Part shown: one piece after another, positions 1 through 8,834 of the stretch
How the letters are laid out: each line of letters opens with the position of its first letter
How positions within the stretch are numbered: the stretch's first letter is position 1
DNA from: Temnopleurus reevesii
Taxonomy: Eukaryota > Echinodermata > Echinoidea > Temnopleuroida > Temnopleuridae
Assembly (NCBI GenBank): GCA_036244855.1
Contig: BQKZ01004303.1
Coordinates: forward strand, 33,323 to 51,284
DNA: 17,962 bases
Direction of reading: 5' to 3'
Notes under the pieces: generated by a model
Seen by the model: only the letters and a program-made list of their open reading frames with translations
Database searches by the model: none
Told to the model about the DNA's origin: nothing
Translations under genes and position numbers: made by a program

Positions 1-382
1 TAGAGGTATGCATAAAATTTGCATCTATTAGTAAACCCGCCTATTCTGACTTGGACTGTATTTCACAATCATTTGTTGGGCAATGCTACGAAAGTTTCAT
101 GCCCATTCCGTCCCAAAAGTGGATATCTTGACAAAGGTTCATTGAAATTCAATTCATATGAAACAGGTAGTATCTACCTGTGAACTTGACAGACATGACA
201 TAGCCGGGGAATTGCCTTTTTATAGTAATTTTCATCCTTTTTGATGCTTAATCACATTTCTGAGAAACAATGAAATCAAATGCTTTTTATAACTTGGACA
301 ATTTTGGTTTTCTTTTCATAATTTTTTTTAAATCATTAATTTGAAAATTGAATTCTGTGGGATTTTTCCTATGCCCCCACAG
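1..382 (+). other. Partial intron upstream of exon A
   Basis: AT-rich non-coding sequence running into the window from the left. It ends in a pyrimidine-rich stretch and the acceptor AG at 381-382 (ccccacag). I see no EGF cysteine pattern, RNA gene or mobile element in it. Its 5' donor lies outside the window. Confidence 0.7.
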
Positions 383-667
383 GTCAGCGTTGTGAGATCA
401 ACACAGATGAATGCGCCAGTGACCCGTGTTCCAACGGAGCTACATGCCAGGACGACATCAACTCCTTCACCTGTGTCTGCGCACCAGGTTACTTCGGAAC
501 GCTATGCTCCTTCGAGATCGACGAATGCAATCCCAACCCCTGTCTTAATGGGGCTACTTGCGTGGATGGTGTTGGAGCCTACACTTGTCTCTGTGTGGAT
601 GGGTATACTGGATCGGATTGCGAAACGGAGATTAATGAATGTGACAGCGACCCATGTAAAAATGGAG
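383..667 (+). CDS. EGF-repeat exon A (internal exon)
   Basis: This internal exon has 95 codons and is phase 1 at both ends (G|GT CAG CGT TGT at the start, AAT GGA G|GTATGT at the end). It encodes the sixth Cys of an EGF begun upstream, two complete EGF repeats (T-D-E-C-A-S-D-P-C and E-I-D-E-C-N-P-N-P-C) and the first two Cys of a third, which is completed in exon B. EGF modules of this kind are extracellular, disulfide-bonded and mostly calcium-binding. C-A-S-D-P-C fits the O-glucose consensus and N-G-A-T-C before C3 fits the O-fucose consensus. The frame has no stop. A 117-residue reading from an ATG at 341 is in another frame and is a shadow. Host gene: large Notch- or fibropellin-like EGF protein, not identified further. 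Confidence 0.88.
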
Positions 668-1142
668 GTATGTATTCCATTTCATGTCTTTTGAAGATGA
701 ATGTTTGTTCTTTAGAGGAAGTTTAATTAATTTTGATATGCAATGGCTGGGATTTTTCATTCATTTTTATATTAGAGTAAATTATTTTTCATAATTTTTT
801 TTCTCATGTGAACTGCATTCAAATACCAGATATTTGCCTAAATTATATAAATAAATGTGATTTTCCTTGAAGTACATTACTCACACAAGATTATGCCGTT
901 GGGACCACACTAAAATCAAGAAGTCAGACAAAGCCTAATTTGGAACCCACAATGATTCAATTACATGCAACAATTAAAGGCAAATTTTTTTTGCTTAAAG
1001 TTGTGACAATGATTATAATAGAGTTTTGTGAATAGTATTATAGTATAACGATAATGATAGTGATGTTGGTTTTATCTTCATGATCGTTGCTGTTGTTGAT
1101 GTTATTGTTAAACTATAAATCTCATTATCAAATTCTATGTAG
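668..1142 (+). other. Intron A-B
   Basis: A 475-base AT-rich intron with donor GTATGT and acceptor AG at 1141-1142. It contains a mildly repetitive GATGTTGTT-like stretch around 1050-1110. I see nothing coding in it. Confidence 0.75.
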
Positions 1143-1373
1143 GTGAATGCATTGACGAATTGAATGGGTTCAGCTGCAATTGCATCCCCGGGTTCACAGG
1201 AATGACCTGTTTAGAAGATGGAGATCAATGCGCAAGTGACCCTTGTGTGAATGGGGCAACTTGTCTGGACCTTGCTAGGGCATACCAATGCGTCTGTCTG
1301 CCGGGTACTGTGGGACTCAACTGTGAGATAGATGAGTTTGATGAGTGCAGCAGTGATCCTTGTCTTAATCAAG
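1143..1373 (+). CDS. EGF-repeat exon B
   Basis: The exon has 77 codons, phase 1 to phase 1 (G|GT GAA TGC; AAT CAA G|GTAAGA). It supplies C3-C6 of the EGF begun in exon A, one full EGF that starts D-G-D-Q-C instead of D-I-D-E-C, and C1-C2 of another after an extended linker (E-I-D-E-F-D-E-C). The full repeat has G-T-V-G-L-N-C where most repeats have G-Y/F-T-G. Its length (231 bases), repeat phase and D-G-D-Q-C signature match exon H, so the two are likely paralogous exons. Two decayed copies of its 3' part follow. The reading frame is open. Confidence 0.86.
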
Positions 1374-1398
1374 GTAAGACTCAGCTGTTTTGTTTCAG

Positions 1399-1543
1399 TG
1401 TGCAAGTAATCGTTGTGTGAATGGGGCTAATTGCCTGGCTCTTGTGCGGGCATACCAATATGTTTGTCGGCCAGGCACTGTGGGACTCAACTGTGAGATA
1501 GATGAGTTTGATGAATGCATCAGCAACCCTTGTCTTAATCAAG
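1399..1543 (+). pseudogene. Decayed tandem copy of exon B (B')
   Basis: This stretch matches the C1-to-donor part of exon B, including the run encoding G-T-V-G-L-N-C-E-I-D-E-F-D-E-C and the donor AAG|GTAAGT. The 5' part of the exon is replaced by a sequence ending tttcag. Splicing at AG 1397-1398 would put it in phase 0: joined to the phase-1 end of exon A it reads GTG TGC AAG TAA and stops, and only 25 bases separate it from exon B, too short for an intron. The fourth Cys has become Tyr (TAT). I read it as a relic, not a used exon. Confidence 0.75.
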
Positions 1544-1650
1544 GTAAGTGATCTTAGCAAAACTTATCAGTTTCTTTGGCAGACTCAGTTGAGAAGATAG
1601 ATAAATTCAAAACCTCTGTCACTATGTAGAACTCAACTATTTTGTTTCAG

Positions 1651-1781
1651 TGTGTAAGTGATCCTTGTGTGAATGGGGCTACTTGTCCGTATCTGCCCAG
1701 GGTGTGTTTAACAGATACTGTGGGACTTAACTGTGAAATAGACGAGTTGGATGAATGCACAAGTGACCTATGTCTCAATAG
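1651..1781 (+). pseudogene. Second decayed copy of exon B (B'')
   Basis: This is a further copy of the same unit, again preceded by ttttgtttcag and about 250 bases after B'. It keeps the C1-C3 region (tgtgtaagtgatccttgtg) and the G-L-N-C-E-I-D-E region. It has lost about 20-25 bases in the middle, so C4 and C5 are gone, and the donor has decayed (aatagaaataac instead of aatcaaggtaag). A TAG follows in the same frame. It is non-functional as an EGF exon. Confidence 0.72.
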
Positions 1782-1975
1782 AAATAACATTCTTTAGCTT
1801 GCCCTTCGTGCAAATACAAGTTTTTAAAACGTTTTACCAAGACCTGATTACTGATGGACTGCAAGATTTGTAGATATTACTTGCCATGATTTTTTGACCA
1901 TTTGTCTTTACAGAATGATGGTTTTATTTTCCTTCAATAAGATTAACTTTTTAATTTTGTCTTTGCTCTTCACAG

Positions 1976-2071
1976 CTACCTGCATCAATGGAATCAACAA
2001 GTACAGCTGATGGATGGTTTGGGGTGAATTATGAATCTGATGGAGATCAGTGTGATCCAAATCTAAAATAG
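1976..2071 (+). pseudogene. Decayed tandem copy of exon C (C')
   Basis: Just after an acceptor-like cttcacag, this copies the start of exon C (ctacctgcatcaatggaatc against ctacgtgcatcaatggaatc). It has a deletion of about 11 bases that removes C4 and C5 and shifts the frame to several stops. The match fades after the D-G-D-Q-C-D-P-N region at about 2060. It lies directly upstream of exon C, so the order in this intron is B, B', B'', C', C. Confidence 0.75.
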
Positions 2072-2102
2072 TCTTTTTTAAATGTTCTCTTTGTCTTTAT
2101 AG

Positions 2103-2273
2103 CTACGTGCATCAATGGAATCAACGAGTATCGTTGTGATTGTGCTGACGGATGGTTTGGAGTGAACTGTGAATCTGATGGAGAACAGTGTGATCCTAAT
2201 CCGTGTCTCAACCAAGCAACATGCATCGATGGTATCATGGCTTATACATGCCAATGTCTACCTGGGTTTACAG
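2103..2273 (+). CDS. EGF-repeat exon C
   Basis: The exon has 57 codons, phase 1 to phase 1, after the acceptor tttgtctttatag. With the last G of exon B it starts A-T-C, completing the EGF begun there. It then encodes a repeat starting D-G-E-Q-C-D-P-N-P-C through C5 and stops at G-F-T-G|, with C6 supplied by exon D. The module has G-W-F-G before C6, an unusual Trp shared with exon I (P-W-F-G). Length, phase and the D-G-[DE]-Q-C signature make it the counterpart of exon I. The donor (GTTTGT) is weaker than its neighbours'. The reading frame is open. Confidence 0.86.
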
Positions 2274-3478
2274 GTTTGTTTGTTGCTGTTTTTTCTCTAA
2301 TGGGGAAATCTAGAGTTTTAAAAGATCTTTTTTCTTGTTTATTTAATTTGTGGTCTTGCATGAAATTTGTACCAAATAGAAATTCCGCAAATATATATGA
2401 ATGTTAAATTAGCAAGTATTGCAAGTCATTTGATTAGAATATTTCAGTTAGAAATTAGCAAAAAAAAAATCCCATTTATTAAAAAACATGCACCTCTTTC
2501 CATTCAGGCCTGAAGATTGGGTAAAGTACTTGGTCTGTTTTGCATGTATGACAAATTGTATAACATCCATTTCTAATAAGCATATCTATCAACCTGAATC
2601 CATTAACAGAAATTCATTCATCATGTCAATAGATTATTCATACAAATGAATAACAGTAATAACAAAAATAGAAACCAAATGCCTTTATTTCTGCACATTA
2701 ATTTGTGTTATCAATTTGAAATTCCTGTAGCCTAGAAGCATTCGTGCAAAGTAAAATAAAAGCCAATTAATATCGCCAAAGCATACATCATAACTATATA
2801 AGAGGATTCCATGGTACATTGTAACTTGCAGCAACATGTGCACAATTTGATACAGTTACATCTCAAAAAATTCATTTCATCTATACTTTTTATTCCCAGA
2901 CATATCAAGAAGAAAAGTAAACAGACAAATGACAATAAAGCTCAACTCTTTTTTATTTGACAAATTAAAGATACAAAATTACAAAGTTAAGAAAATTACA
3001 GTATTAACAAGTTATGCCCAGATTGCTTAAAAAGTTAAAAACCGCTATTTTTTCTATTTTCTTAGTAAAGGAGATTGTAAATGTGTGCTTTGCAGTTATG
3101 CAGTAGTTTATTTGCTTGATTTCACAAAGTTTCATATTTGTTCCTTGTCAAAAAGATACAGACTTTTGAATTGAAATATGATAAATGAATTGCAGTTATA
3201 ATTTGTTCTTCAGCACAATTTTGAGAGTTTGTTCACTGTAATATTGAAGGTTTTTTTTTATATTCTTATTCCACGAATTGTCAAATAAATAATGGTAATA
3301 ATGATAATAAAATCCAATGAATTGATGTGATAAGTCATAGAATATTGAGGAGGGGAACTGAGGTCTATTGAAACATTTTCAACTTTTTGTTATTTTTTAC
3401 ACCTTGATAATCGATTTCAATGAATCAACAATGAAGTATTATATCAAACAAGTGACTATTTTCTTCCACTTGTCTTAG
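2274..3478 (+). other. Intron C-D
   Basis: A 1.2-kb AT-rich intron ending in a good pyrimidine tract and acceptor (cttccacttgtcttag). Both strands were scanned for EGF cysteine spacing and for obvious terminal repeats, and none were seen. The short ORFs inside it look like chance. Confidence 0.7.
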
Positions 3479-6400
3479 GTGTCAACTGTGAGCAGAACAT
3501 TGATGAATGTTTGAGTTCACCCTGCAGTGATGGCTCTACTTGCATTGATCAAGTCAATGGATACATGTGTATTTGTCCTCCTGGATTCACCGGTCCGACA
3601 TGTGATGTGAACATTGATGAATGCTCCAGTAAACCATGTCAGAATGGAGCAAACTGAGTAGATGGAATAGATGGCTATACATGAACATGTGCACCAGGTT
3701 TCACCAATACAAACTGCCAGGACGATATTGATGAGTGCAGCTCACAGCCTTGCAGTAATAATTCATCCTGTAGGGACATCGTGGATGGTTTTGTTTGCGA
3801 TTGCTTTGCCGGGTTCACTGGTCAGCTCTGTGAGACGGACATTGACGAGTGCCTTAGCGACCCCTGTGTTAATGCTGCGACCTGAGTGGATGAGATCAAC
3901 GGTTTTGTCTGCCAGTGTGTGTCTGGTTATGAAGGAGAGCGATGCGAGACTGAGACAGATGAATGCGGAAGAAACCCCTGTATGAATGGAGCTACTTGCG
4001 TGGATGAGTTTGATGGATACATCTGCCAATGCGTCGAAGGGTTCTCAGGAACAAATTGCGAGACAGATATAGATGATTGCATCAATGATGCTTGCGAGAA
4101 TGATGCCACGTGTGTTGATCAGGTTAATGGGTTTAGATGTGAATGCGCACCAGGGTTTGAAGGGGAACGATGTGAACTGGACATCCAGGAGTGTCTAAGC
4201 CTACCATGCAGGAATGGAGCCAACTGCAGAGACGAAATCAATGGATACGTCTGCGAATGTGTCTTAGGATACACCGGAATCCACTGTGAGACTCAGATTG
4301 ATGAATGTAGCAGTGATCCATGTGATAACGGCGGACAGTGTAATGATCTTATCGGAGCGTTCAGCTGCTCCTGTGCTGCTGGCTTCATGGGGGACAGGTG
4401 TGAGATAGAGATCCTGGAGTGTGCCAGTGATCCTTGTGCAAATGGAGCTACTTGTATTGAAGAAATCGCCAGATACACCTGCACCTGCCCTGTGGGCTAC
4501 ACAGGTGTCCATTGTGAAACTGAAATCGATGAATGCTCCAGCTCACCCTGCCAGAACGGCGCTCAATGCACTGATCTGATTGGTGGCTACAACTGCTCCT
4601 GTCTTTTAGGCTACGCTGGGCTGAACTGTGAGATTGACATACATGAGTGTGATAGTAGCCCATGTTTGAATGGGGCAACATGTGTAGACCAGATAGGCAG
4701 ATACCGCTGTGAATGTGCCGCCGGATTCCAAGGCACGCTGTGCGAAGTGGATATCGATGAATGCAGCAGTAGGCCCTGTCAGAACCAAGCTACCTGTGTC
4801 GATCTTGTTAATTCATACCGATGTGAATGCTTGCCTGGATACACTGGTGATCAGTGTCAAATCGAAATTGATGAATGCGAAAATGACCCGTGTGAGAATG
4901 GAGCAAGCTGTATGGACTTTGTGAACCAGTTTGTTTGCGTATGTCTCCCAGGATACTACGGCAGCACTTGTGCGACTGATATCAATGAATGCGACTCGGA
5001 TCCTTGCCAGAACGGTGCTTCCTGCAGAGATCTTGTCAATGAGTACAGGTGTGACTGTCCACCAGGTTTTCAGGGTATGAACTGCGAGAATGACATTGTA
5101 GAATGCGCGAGTGATCCATGTCGGAATGGTGCGACTTGTGAGGAAGGTATTAACGGGTATTCGTGTTCATGCATTGAAGGATTCAATGGTACACTCTGTG
5201 AAATTAACATCGATGAGTGTTCCAGCAATCCCTGTTCTAATGGAGCTACCTGTAGTGACCTGGTGAATTCCTACCGTTGCCTGTGTCCTCCTGGTTTCCA
5301 GGGATCAGAGTGCAGCGATGACATCGTAGAGTGCTCCAGTGGCCCTTGTCAGAATGGTGCTACTTGCCTGGAACAGATAGCAAGCTACATCTGCGTGTGT
5401 CCTCCTGGGTATACTGGTGTGCACTGCGATGTGGAGATAGACGAATGTGCTTCAAGTCCTTGTGCCAATGGTGCGCAATGTATCGACCTGATTAATGCCT
5501 TCCAGTGTGAGTGCTTACCTGGGTTTGAAGGAGACCGCTGTGAGATTAACATCAACGATTGCGCAAGTGCCCCATGCCGTAACGGTGCCCAGTGCCAGGA
5601 CGGCATCAATGAATACACCTGTGTCTGTCTTAATGGGTTTATAGGGATCAACTGTGAAGAGGATATTAATGAATGTGAGAGTAATCCTTGCGTCAATGGG
5701 ATTTGTCTGGATAGGATTGGTCAGTTTATTTGCAACTGTACACTTGGGTATGAAGGTGTGAGGTGCGAGGCAGAAATCAATGAATGCCTTTCGAACCCTT
5801 GCATCAGAGGCACTTGCACTGACTTGGTAGGCCGCTATGAATGCGATTGTGATGCAGGATACACTGGCGTTAACTGTGATATGGAGATCAACGAATGTTC
5901 CAGTAGCCCCTGCTTGAATGATGCCACCTGCCAAGACTTGGTCAATTCCTATAACTGCATCTGTGCTGCAGGGTTCTTCGGTGCTACCTGTGCCAATGAG
6001 ATCAATGAGTGTGGCAGCTCACCATGTAAGAATGGAGGAAATTGTACGGACATGGTCGCTGGTTATGTCTGTGACTGTCCTATGGGATATGAAGGTGCCA
6101 ACTGTGAGGTTGACAGTGATGAGTGTGCTTCGAACCCTTGCCTGAATGGTGCTTTGTGTCAGGATTACCTCAACGGCTACCAGTGTTTGTGTGCTCCAGG
6201 ATTCCAGGGGACGATCTGCGAAGACAACATTGATGAGTGCCTCAGCCAGCCGTGTACTAACGATGCAACATGCGAGGATCAGGTGAATGGATTAAGATGC
6301 ATCTGTCCAGAGGGATAAACAGGACCAATCTGCGAGGAAGACTTTGATGAATGTGCCAGCAACCCATGCCTGAATGGAGCAGAATGTACAGATGAACTTG

Positions 6401-7234
6401 CAGGATACACCTGCCAATGCGCTCCTGGATTTACTGGAACAACCTGTGCAGTGAACATTGATGAATGTGATTCCGACCCGTGCCAGAATGGAGCTCAGTG
6501 CGTTGACGATGTCGCAGGGTTCACATGCACCTGTGCGCCTGGTTACACTGGATCGTTTTGCGAGGCTCAGATCAACGAATGCGACAGTGATCCATGTCTA
6601 AATGGAGCGTTCTGTCAGGAAGGATTGGCGGGCTATGCTTGTCTATGTACTTCAGGTTTCCTGGGGGCTCACTGTGAGACCAACATCGACGAATGCGAGT
6701 CGGATCCATGCCAAAACAACGCTACCTGCCAAGATGATGCTAATGGATTCATCTGCTTGTGACTGTCTGGATATCAAGGCCCACAATGTGAACTAGACGT
6801 CGACGAGTGTCTGAGTGAACCATGTGAGAACGGAGCTTCCTGTCAAAATCTTGTCAATGGATATGAGTGCAGCTGCGCTTCAGGCTTTGAGGGTGTCAAC
6901 TGCAGGATCAACATTGAAGACTGCACTGAGGATTCCTGTAAAAACGGAGGCATATGCCTTGATGGAGTCAATTCATTCACATGCATCTGCAGCCCTGGGT
7001 ACACTGGACCTACCTGTGAGATGGAAGCAGACGAATGCGAAAGTTCTCCATGTGTGAACGGAGCTAGCTGCGTGGATGAATTCAACGGCTATCAGTGTGT
7101 CTGCGTTGACGGATTCGAGGGAGCGGAATGCCAGATCAATATAGATGAATGTGAAAGCGGTCCATGTATGAACGGGGCTACCTGTCTTGATCAGATCAAC
7201 GGCTACGAGTGCCAGTGTTCAACAGGATACGAAG
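3479..7234 (+). CDS. Giant exon D: 33 tandem EGF repeats, with five in-frame stops
   Basis: This is a single uninterrupted block of 1,252 codons, phase 1 to phase 1, from G|GT GTC AAC TGT GAG to GAA G|GTGATC. It completes the exon C EGF and then starts 33 EGF repeats. Thirty-one are 38 residues; repeats 20 and 21 (near 5665-5880) are 37, with one residue lost between C2 and C3. By eye, 29 of 33 match the O-glucose motif C-x-S-x-P-C and about 18 match the O-fucose motif C-x4-[ST]-C. Most have the calcium-binding D/N-x-D/N-E-C start. In-frame stops occur at 3655, 3682, 3883, 6316 and 6760. No frameshift is seen, and every other one of the expected cysteines is intact. Other exons carry at most eight repeat starts, so this block is intron-free by comparison. 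It could be a live exon with recoding or base errors, an exon often skipped, or a young pseudoexon. The ATG at 3886 is not a start: it merely follows the stop at 3883. Confidence 0.82.
3655..3885 (+). other. Three in-frame TGA codons at cysteine positions (exon D, repeats 2 and 4)
   Basis: TGA at 3655-3657 replaces C3 of repeat 2 (N-G-A-N-stop-V-D-G). TGA at 3682-3684 replaces C4 of the same repeat (G-Y-T-stop-T-C). TGA at 3883-3885 replaces C3 of repeat 4 (A-A-T-stop-V-D-E). Flanking codons keep the EGF pattern in the same frame, so each is one third-position change from TGC or TGT. Confidence 0.9.
6316..6318 (+). other. In-frame TAA at a conserved aromatic position (exon D, repeat 25)
   Basis: The frame reads C-P-E-G-stop-T-G-P-I-C, where nearly all repeats have G-Y/F-x-G. 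TAA is one third-position change from TAT or TAC (Tyr). It is the only stop in the array that is not TGA at a cysteine. Confidence 0.9.
6760..6762 (+). other. In-frame TGA at cysteine 5 (exon D, repeat 29)
   Basis: The frame reads [17 protein letters not shown], so TGA occupies C5 of the EGF. The pattern continues in frame on both sides. Confidence 0.9.
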
Positions 7235-8606
7235 GTGATCATGTAATCATATATCATAACCAGAATCTGCATGGCAACTAACATTCATAACCCCATCATT
7301 CCTCAGCATGATTCTAATCCAATCTACCTTCATTTGCAAGTTATGCACATTCATAAGTTTTTATTTTTGATTTTGTTTAATGTATGTTGCTTACCCAAGG
7401 TTGTATTTATAACAAAGGATGTTTTGATCCTTCACTGAATCATTATTTCAATGAATTAGATTCAATTGAATATCAGTTTCATGCAAAATAAGTATCATGT
7501 TTATGTACGTTAAGGTCAATTGGGACCAAAATTAATACTTGTCAACATTCTTTTCAGTTTGCCTCTTTGTAGTGTGGCATTTAGACTTCGTTTCTCAAGT
7601 TTGGGAGTATTATCTGGCTCCAATACCTAAATTTCATTCATGTACAGCAAAGTTAACATTGAAAGTTCAGGAAAGTATTTTGATGATGAGATTGAGAGAT
7701 CTAATTATGTTGTTTGATGAGACTTGTGCTACCTTTTCCCAAATTTTTAATATTTGAATGGTTCAAGCTACTTCATTTTTACCAGTTAAGTTCAAGCAAA
7801 TTCATTGAACAGAAGAGTCGAAATATTTGGAGCTACATGTACCTCTTAAACAAATATGTTAATTATTTGTTTTGCAAGTGCATTCATTTCCCATTTCTAG
7901 CTTTATATCATTTTATTGGATCCACTTGATATGATCCATTTTTACAGAGGGTGTTTGTTTTGTTTTTGGTGATCTGGCTTTCCTTTGCACTATCTAACCA
8001 CTTTAACTAATTGTTTGCATGTTTGTTATGTATTTTTAATGCTGTGTTGTTCATCACAATACTGTTCATTTACAATTATTGCAGATTGTATTGTACATCC
8101 AGTGTATTGCATGGAGTGTCATGTCTATTATTTTTGTCTTTTTTGGGGTGAGTAGTTTAGCAATTTCATGTCATGAAACTAGTATACGAAGATCAATACC
8201 AATTACCGTCATATCTAGATTTTGTTGCACAGCTTTGTGAAAATTTATTTTGATTCAGAATTTGACAATGCAATATCAATGTATAGAAATCTGAATAATT
8301 TATTTAGTATTTTTTACATGCAATTTCAAATTTAAAAAAGATGAAGTGTTTTCAAATCCACACTGGAAGTTTAGTTGTGAATGAAGTTGAATAATCATTT
8401 TTCATTAGTATGAATGAATATTGCTGTATAATCTTCAATAAGCTAGAAAAAGAATGGAATTTGATTAAGTAGATGAATATGAACCGCAAGAGCAGAGAAC
8501 TGACATAAATGTTCTGAACTTGAACAGCAATTTATTAATTTGAATGCTGCTCTGATGAAAATGGACAAAAATAAATAGCTCTAGTATTCTTATCATTTTG
8601 TTTCAG
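7235..8606 (+). other. Intron D-E
   Basis: A 1.37-kb AT-rich intron (donor GTGATC, acceptor tttgtttcag at 8606). It holds only short ORFs with no EGF spacing, and no RNA gene or mobile element that I can recognise. Confidence 0.7.
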
Positions 8607-8834
8607 GAGTTCACTGTGAGACCGAGATCGATGAATGCTCAAGCAACCCCTGTGTTAATGGTGCAACCTGACTGGATGAGGTAGGACGATATGTATGCCA
8701 GTGTGCTGCAGGCTATACTGATGTGAACTGTGAATCGGAGATCACAGAATGCTCTAGTGAACCATGTCAGAACGGGGGAAATTGCACTGACCTTGTCAAA
8801 AGATATGAGTGCATCTGACAACTAGGTTTTGAAG
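8607..8834 (+). CDS. EGF-repeat exon E with two in-frame TGA codons
   Basis: The exon has 76 codons, phase 1 to phase 1 (G|GA GTT CAC TGT GAG; TTT GAA G|GTATGT). It gives C6 for the last repeat of exon D, one full EGF ([10 protein letters not shown]) and a second ([10 protein letters not shown]) up to C5. TGA replaces C3 of the first repeat (8669-8671) and C5 of the second (8816-8818). All other cysteines are present. The conserved Gly before C6 of the first repeat is Asp (Y-T-D-V-N-C). A tandem copy follows at 9020 in which both TGA positions are ordinary Cys codons. Being symmetric in phase, the exon could be skipped without a frame change. It may be a decayed exon or a recoded one. Confidence 0.65.
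8669..8818 (+). other. Two in-frame TGA codons at cysteine positions (exon E)
   Basis: TGA at 8669-8671 reads G-A-T-stop-L-D-E, where C3 is expected. TGA at 8816-8818 reads Y-E-C-I-stop-Q-L-G-F, where C5 is expected. In the neighbouring tandem copy the same places read TGC and TGT, so cysteine is the likely ancestral state. Confidence 0.88.

Noticed and set aside
341..694. 117-residue ORF from an ATG at 341
   Set aside because: It is in a different frame from the EGF coding frame of exon A, and its start lies in the upstream intron.
3886..6318. 810-residue ORF from an ATG at 3886 as a complete gene
   Set aside because: The EGF pattern runs in the same frame upstream to the acceptor at 3478 and downstream to 7234. 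The ATG lies within a repeat right after an in-frame TGA, and the ORF ends only because of the TAA at 6316.
3479..7234. The 114-base periodic array as a CRISPR or satellite array
   Set aside because: The period reflects 38-codon EGF units with conserved cysteines and variable third positions, so it is coding repetition.
7539..7929. Two overlapping ORFs of about 70 residues in intron D-E
   Set aside because: Low-complexity AT-rich sequence with no domain or splice support; consistent with chance.
3655..8818. Firm claim of selenocysteine or an altered genetic code
   Set aside because: One stop is TAA at Tyr, no SECIS can be seen in this internal gene segment, and exons A-C and F-L use normal Cys codons throughout. 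Kept only as a testable alternative.
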